DNA of 8,957 nt from Chlamydiota bacterium (GTDB lineage: Bacteria; Auribacterota; UBA3054; B51-G9). Under the pieces are notes generated by a model. The model was given only the letters and a program-made list of their open reading frames with translations, searched no databases and had not been told where the DNA came from. The DNA lies in assembly GCA_030596365.1 (NCBI GenBank), contig JAUVKG010000089.1, positions 1 through 8,957 of the forward strand. Direction: 5' to 3'. Below are positions 5,571 through 8,957 of the stretch, one piece after another (the first letter of the stretch is position 1; every line of letters starts with the position of its first letter). Both the position numbers and the translations under genes were made by a program.

Positions 5571-7046
5571 ATGATAAATTTTAAATCCCAAATTATTTTT
5601 TCCCTTCTAATTGCTAATGTGTTATCAGGTATAACCGTCAAACTTGACGGATACTCCAATCAGGGACCTCATGTTGATACTTTAAGATATGTCTCTCTTA
5701 AAGTTAAAAAATGGGAATTTTATACAAATGGAGAAAAAAGATCAGTTAAAGTCTTGAAAAATAATGATGATATCGAACTGACTTATAAACTATGGCTGCA
5801 GGATAAACCCGCTCCGCTTATAATTATAATTCCGGGGCTTGGCGGCAATTATGTTGGAATTGCACCTACCGCTCTTGCGGAAATTTTCTTTAATAAAGGA
5901 AGTTCTGCTTTAATCATAAGCAATCCGTTTTCCTGGGAATTTCTTCTGAGCGCATCGTCAAGACTCACTCCCGGCTTTACGCCTGTTGATGCTCGCGACA
6001 CTTATAAAGCGCTGAATATTATTATTAAAGACGTCGAAAAAAAATACGGCAAAAATATTTTCCCGAAAAAAGTCCTTCTCGGATATTCTCTCGGTGCACT
6101 TAACACTTTGTTTATCGCCGATATCGACTCAAAAGAAAAAAAAATAAACTTTGACAGATTTGTCGCTTTAAGCCCGCCGGTAAATCTTTTATACGGATTA
6201 AACCAACTTGATAATTATTATGATTTATGGAGAAAATGGCCGGATGATAAAATAGAACAAGTTAAAAACAAAGCTATTTATTTATTTGAAAATCCACCTG
6301 CATCAGGAACAAACAATTTGCCTATTACATCTGAAGAAGCGCAATTTGCCATAGGTGTTACTTTTAAAATCATACTTGAAGAGACTATAGAAGCTATACA
6401 TTCAAGAAAAGACTTTGGCGTACTCAAAATTCCATTTAAATCTTCAAGCCGACGTAAACTTGAAAAAGAAGTTGAACGTATGTGTTATAAAGATTATCTA
6501 AATACTTTTCTAAAAGCTTCTTATTCTGATTTGTTCGGGAAAAACTTCTCTATTAAAAAATTAAACAAAAAAGCAAGCCTGCCGGCAATCCAAAACACTC
6601 TTTTGACTAATCAAAAAATTAGAATCATACACACTATTGATGATTTTTTACTTACTAATTACGATCGTAAATGGTTGAAAAAAGTTATGGGAGACCGATT
6701 GCTCTTTTTTAATCATGGGGGGCATCTGGGATATTTCAATAATCAAACTGCTCAAGATTACATTATAAAAGCTATCAAAGGAGTAAAGTTTAATAAAAAT
6801 ACTACAAAAAAAATCCTGACAGCAGCTGCAAAATCTAACATTATTAAAGCAGAAAAACAACTTGTAAATGATTTTGACTCCACCGTGAAGGAAATAGACG
6901 TTTCCGTTAATCCTAATAATAATAACTTCAATCTACCGCCAAACGCTACTGCAACTATAGTCAGAGTAACTGTCAAGCCAAAGAAAAAAGCACGAAAGAA
7001 AAAAAGTATTGGCCGCAAAGGCATTATTCTTGAAACAATGGAATAA
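5571..7046 (+). CDS. Exported alpha/beta hydrolase, lipase/esterase-like
   Basis: A 491-residue protein with a short N-terminal signal-like segment (MINFKSQIIFSLLIANVLSG), so probably periplasmic or membrane-attached. It has an alpha/beta-hydrolase core: a strand and oxyanion loop LIIIIPGLGGNYVG (83-96), the nucleophile elbow GYSLGA with Ser173, a likely acid Asp357 or Asp358 in IIHTIDDFLL, and His385 in NHGGHLGYF. A helical lid-like region lies between about 205 and 335. The C-terminal tail carries a strongly basic stretch (KPKKKARKKKS, 469-479), which could bind anionic lipid or envelope polymers. The gene begins 17 nt after the mlaA-like gene with no terminator between, so one operon is likely. 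The start lacks a Shine-Dalgarno, like its neighbour. The substrate is unknown. A phospholipase role would fit the neighbour but is inference. Confidence 0.85.
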   Translation: MINFKSQIIFSLLIANVLSGITVKLDGYSNQGPHVDTLRYVSLKVKKWEFYTNGEKRSVKVLKNNDDIELTYKLWLQDKPAPLIIIIPGLGGNYVGIAPTALAEIFFNKGSSALIISNPFSWEFLLSASSRLTPGFTPVDARDTYKALNIIIKDVEKKYGKNIFPKKVLLGYSLGALNTLFIADIDSKEKKINFDRFVALSPPVNLLYGLNQLDNYYDLWRKWPDDKIEQVKNKAIYLFENPPASGTNNLPITSEEAQFAIGVTFKIILEETIEAIHSRKDFGVLKIPFKSSSRRKLEKEVERMCYKDYLNTFLKASYSDLFGKNFSIKKLNKKASLPAIQNTLLTNQKIRIIHTIDDFLLTNYDRKWLKKVMGDRLLFFNHGGHLGYFNNQTAQDYIIKAIKGVKFNKNTTKKILTAAAKSNIIKAEKQLVNDFDSTVKEIDVSVNPNNNNFNLPPNATATIVRVTVKPKKKARKKKSIGRKGIILETME

Positions 7047-7056
7047 TACTTTTAAG

Positions 7057-7084
7057 TTGGTAGTTGGTAGTTGGTAGTTGGTAG
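7057..7084. repeat. TTGGTAG heptad tandem repeat, 4 copies
   Basis: Four perfect TTGGTAG units begin 10 bp after the hydrolase stop. The last one leads into TTGAGAATTC and the 30-bp direct repeat described separately. It is another unit with the same 7-bp period as the other arrays. Confidence 0.9.
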
Positions 7085-7152
7085 TTGAGAATTCGATATT
7101 GAGACTTTCTTAAACTTGAAAATTGGTAGTTGAGAATTCAAAATTGAGACTT
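7078..7152. repeat. 30-bp direct repeat, two copies
   Basis: The 30 bp at 7078-7107 and 7123-7152 match at 28 positions. Both start TTGGTAGTTGAGAATTC and end ATTGAGACTT, differing only in the three bases between (GAT versus AAA). The copies are 15 bp apart. It looks like a local duplication. Confidence 0.85.
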
Positions 7153-7232
7153 ATATTTAATACCAAAGAGAAATCCCAACTTCGAATTTGCCTAACGAAG
7201 TAACACTGTACTCATGTTCATTTTCAAGTAAA

Positions 7233-7298
7233 AAGGATGAAGTAAATGCTAAATTCATCCCGAGGCGTTAGCGCACTCGGGACGAATTTCCTGACACC
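7233..7298 (-). repeat. Dispersed palindromic element, copy 2
   Basis: Read on the minus strand this has the same parts as 1643-1700: GGTGTCAGG, then AAATTC, a hairpin, GAATTTAG and ATTTACTTCATCCTT. The hairpin arms are AATTC/GAATT (7252-7256 with 7284-7288), TCCCGAG/CTCGGGA (7258-7264 with 7276-7282) and inner GCG/CGC around TTAG. The centre is 9 nt longer than in copy 1. One T-A pair of copy 1 is a C-G pair here, which keeps the stem. Confidence 0.8.
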
Positions 7299-7313
7299 CC
7301 GCCTATGGCGGGG
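7297..7313. repeat. GC hairpin CCCCGCC-TAT-GGCGGGG
   Basis: A perfect 7-bp stem with a 3-nt loop. It is nearly the same as the hairpin at 1851-1867 and overlaps the end of palindromic element copy 2. No T-run follows on the plus strand. Confidence 0.75.
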
Positions 7314-7328
7314 CAAGCCTGACATTTA

Positions 7329-7345
7329 TCCCGCCGTGGGCGGGA
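7329..7345. repeat. GC hairpin TCCCGCC-GTG-GGCGGGA
   Basis: A perfect 7-bp stem with a 3-nt loop, 15 bp after the previous hairpin and immediately before CCTGACA heptads. It is closely similar to its neighbour, so it may be a diverged duplicate. Confidence 0.75.
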
Positions 7346-7366
7346 CCTGACACCTGACACCTGAAT
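7346..7366. repeat. CCTGACA heptad tract, 3 units
   Basis: CCTGACA, CCTGACA, CCTGAAT. CCTGACA is a rotation of the reverse complement of GGTGTCA, so this is the same heptad family as 1708-1756 in the opposite orientation. Confidence 0.8.
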
Positions 7367-7368
7367 TA

Positions 7369-7389
7369 GGGCAACCACATGGGATGCCC
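7369..7389. repeat. GGGCA/TGCCC hairpin element
   Basis: GGGCA (7369-7373) and TGCCC (7385-7389) enclose ACCACATGGGA, in which CC/GG can pair further. The outer TA bases also pair if one C is bulged. The minus strand reads GTAGGGGCATCCCATGTGG, which resembles hairpin repeats I have seen in intergenic DNA of several phyla. That resemblance is from memory and unverified. Confidence 0.55.
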
Positions 7390-7392
7390 CTA

Positions 7393-7427
7393 CTGACACC
7401 TGATAACTGATAACCGATAACCGATTA
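7393..7427. repeat. Heptad tract running up to the MFS start codon
   Basis: Five in-register 7-mers: CTGACAC, CTGATAA, CTGATAA, CCGATAA, CCGATTA. Only TC separates the last unit from the ATG at 7430, so the tract takes the place of a ribosome binding site. Confidence 0.85.
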
Positions 7428-7429
7428 TC

Positions 7430-8605
7430 ATGCTCTCATACATCTTCCTTCTCATTTCTGCTTTTTTAAGCGCATACGTTCTTGGCGCGTTTCAGTTTTA
7501 TATGCTCGAATATCTTGTCGAGCAGTATGGGGATACAAGCCGTGATTGGCTCATTCAAACAATTTCAGCAATAATTACAATCGGTCCCGTGATTGTTTAT
7601 GCTGTTTCTGCTCCATTGGCTGCCTCAATAAGAAAAAGCCGCGTTATGGCGTTAGGTTTATGGTTCGGGATGATCGTTCTTTTAATTGGCGGACTTACTA
7701 ACTGGATTGGCTCTCCATTTTTATATCTTGTAGTTGTAGGTCTCTCGCTCGGAATTTACAGTGCCGGAAAAATGGCTTCCGTTCCACTCGCGAGCGTTAC
7801 AATCGAAAAATCGACAGCGTTAACCAATGCAATAATGTCAGTAGTTTTTCTGTTTGGAATTCTCGCCGGACTTCCAAGCGGAACAATGTTTTACAATTAT
7901 TTTCCGGAACACACTTATTTATTTTTCTTAACAGGGCTTGGCATCGCGGGTTTATGTGGATTGCAATGCAAATTTTCTTGCGAGCAAACAAGTTCATTCG
8001 TAAAAGAAGAAAAAAAATTAATTTCAGAAACACAAAGTTTATATAAAAAATACGCGCTCTTGCTTATCAGCAGTCCAATGCTTTGGGGCATCGCTGGCGC
8101 AGCAAATATGGCAATAACTGCTCTTGTTGTCAGGGAAAAACTTGCCACGCCGCAAATGGCTGCTTTCATTCCTCTGTGGGCGGCTTTTGGAGTAATTGCA
8201 GGAACACTTATCTCCCCTATTTTTAATAATTTCAGATACAAAGTTGCGGCAATATCTGCATTATTCATGTTAATAATAATTCCGGTTTTTCCAATAGCAT
8301 CTTTTTCGTATTTAATGATAACGTTGGCAATCATAGTTTTGGGTTTCTTTTTTGGAATTGCCACCAATTTGATCGATTCCTCTTTTCTTGAACTTGTCGG
8401 TAAAGAAAAAAAAGAAGGCACCGGCGCCGCATTACAAAGTGCTATGCTTGCTCTTTGCACAGTTGTGATCGGTAGTGGAGTTGGTTTAGCTTTAAAAAAC
8501 AATATTATCCCACCCAACGCGCAATTTATTGTCCTTTCGTTAATAACTCTCATTCCGGTAATTCTTGCAATAATTTTGGCGAAACAAACTCGAAAAAATA
8601 TATAA
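7430..8605 (+). CDS. MFS transporter, LplT-like
   Basis: A 391-residue major-facilitator membrane protein with two six-helix halves joined by a charged loop (about 183-207). Length and several segments resemble the lysophospholipid transporter LplT (397 residues in E. coli): the early FLSAYVLGA, a basic loop APLAASIRKSRVM, GLSLGIYSAGKMASVPLA in the place of GVGAAAYSPAKYGILGEL, and FFFGIATNLIDSSFLELVGKEKKEGTGAALQS in the second half. LplT flips lysophospholipids inward for reacylation; no acyltransferase is fused or adjacent here. The subfamily call is from memory and could be wrong. MFS itself is secure. The start is the first possible one, since an in-frame TAA lies at 7418-7420. There is no Shine-Dalgarno. 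The gap of 383 bp from the hydrolase suggests a separate transcript, but no clear promoter was seen. Confidence 0.8.
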   Translation: MLSYIFLLISAFLSAYVLGAFQFYMLEYLVEQYGDTSRDWLIQTISAIITIGPVIVYAVSAPLAASIRKSRVMALGLWFGMIVLLIGGLTNWIGSPFLYLVVVGLSLGIYSAGKMASVPLASVTIEKSTALTNAIMSVVFLFGILAGLPSGTMFYNYFPEHTYLFFLTGLGIAGLCGLQCKFSCEQTSSFVKEEKKLISETQSLYKKYALLLISSPMLWGIAGAANMAITALVVREKLATPQMAAFIPLWAAFGVIAGTLISPIFNNFRYKVAAISALFMLIIIPVFPIASFSYLMITLAIIVLGFFFGIATNLIDSSFLELVGKEKKEGTGAALQSAMLALCTVVIGSGVGLALKNNIIPPNAQFIVLSLITLIPVILAIILAKQTRKNI

Positions 8606-8657
8606 CCACATAAGAAACATAAGGACACATTAGAAAAGAATCATAAGTTTTATAAAA

Positions 8658-8754
8658 TGCCCCGGAGGGGCAAAATGCTTGTAGCCTCGGGCAACGCCCG
8701 AGGGATGGGTTTCGCAACATCACCCGCGACACAAACTCATCGGCACAGTCGCGG
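8658..8754. repeat. Cluster of three hairpins downstream of the MFS gene
   Basis: Three stems follow one another: TGCCCC-GGA-GGGGCA (8658-8672), CCTCGGGC-AAC-GCCCGAGG (8685-8703) and CCGCGAC/GTCGCGG with a 17-nt loop (8724-8730 with 8748-8754). GC content is far above the surroundings. The second stem lacks a T-run after it, so this is not a standard terminator, though it may slow or stop transcription. The layout (CCCCGGAGGGG, then GTAGCC and a second stem) resembles dispersed intergenic elements known to me from other bacteria. This is unverified. Confidence 0.7.
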
Positions 8755-8847
8755 AACATGATTAATACAAGGTTCATAGGGCGGGGTGGTTTGTGTTTTA
8801 CACCAATTTATTAAAAACTTTTTTCATCAATAAAATTAAATATTATT

Positions 8848-8940
8848 GACAGAATCATTTGTGACAGAATCATTAAGAAAAGAAATTGCATTTGTATTTG
8901 TATTTGTATTAAAATGATTCTGTCACTAAATGATTCTGTC
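8848..8940. repeat. Long inverted repeat from four GACAGAATCATT motifs
   Basis: The left arm (8848-8874) carries GACAGAATCATT twice; the right arm (8913-8940) carries the reverse complement twice. The arms match over 27 bases with one inserted A. The 38-nt loop includes TTTGTA repeated three times (near 8891-8908). The rest of 8606-8957 has no credible gene. Confidence 0.9.
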
Positions 8941-8957
8941 TATAAAGATATTATATT

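Noticed and set aside
7915..8628. Minus-strand ORF of 237 codons
   Set aside because: It lies antisense to the second half of the MFS gene. The plus-strand frame has proper membrane helices and family resemblance, while this frame has no recognisable domain.
8550..8777. Minus-strand ORF of 75 codons over the hairpin cluster
   Set aside because: It runs through three palindromes and into the MFS 3' end, with no ribosome site. It looks like a chance frame through repeat DNA.

Overview
The window looks like a low-GC, Gram-negative bacterial chromosome segment. Evidence for an outer membrane is an MlaA/VacJ-domain protein and a glycine-zipper lipoprotein. A sigma-54 activator of the NifA type and intergenic regions packed with short repeats would fit a PVC-group organism such as Lentisphaerota. 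That placement rests on general resemblance only and is weak. No rRNA, tRNA, integrase, transposase or CRISPR array was seen.

Left part (1-4141), all on the minus strand. Reading in the direction of transcription: a GAF/AAA+/Fis regulator with its own sigma-70 promoter, then 18 nt later a YugP-family membrane zinc metallopeptidase. A 405-bp repeat-filled gap (1469-1873) follows. Next come a small zinc-ribbon protein with its own promoter, a DedA-family membrane protein, and a glycine-zipper lipoprotein that overlaps dedA by ATGA and runs off the window edge.

Middle (4142-4455). This is a divergent intergenic region. Two strong sigma-70 promoters point outward. The whole space between their -35 boxes is a tandem array: 19 in-register 8-mers (16 of them perfect ATTGTGGA), then four 7-mers. 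It is the most striking structure here and a candidate length-variable regulatory tract.

Right part (4456-8605), plus strand: an MlaA-domain protein with a long N-terminal extension and no lipobox, an exported alpha/beta hydrolase 17 nt behind it, a 383-bp repeat-rich gap (7047-7429), and an MFS transporter that resembles the lysophospholipid transporter LplT. With DedA on the left, several genes point to phospholipid or envelope lipid handling. This is inference from families and proximity.

Intergenic DNA. All gaps over 300 bp are mosaics of heptanucleotide tandem repeats (GGTGTCA, GAAGTCA, AACTATT, TTGGTAG, CTGATAA, ATTACGG) and GC-rich hairpins. One hairpin family has two copies in opposite orientation (1643-1700 and 7233-7298), with conserved flanks, a variable centre and a compensatory base-pair change. 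The right edge (8606-8957) holds a cluster of three hairpins and a 93-bp inverted repeat built from four copies of GACAGAATCATT.
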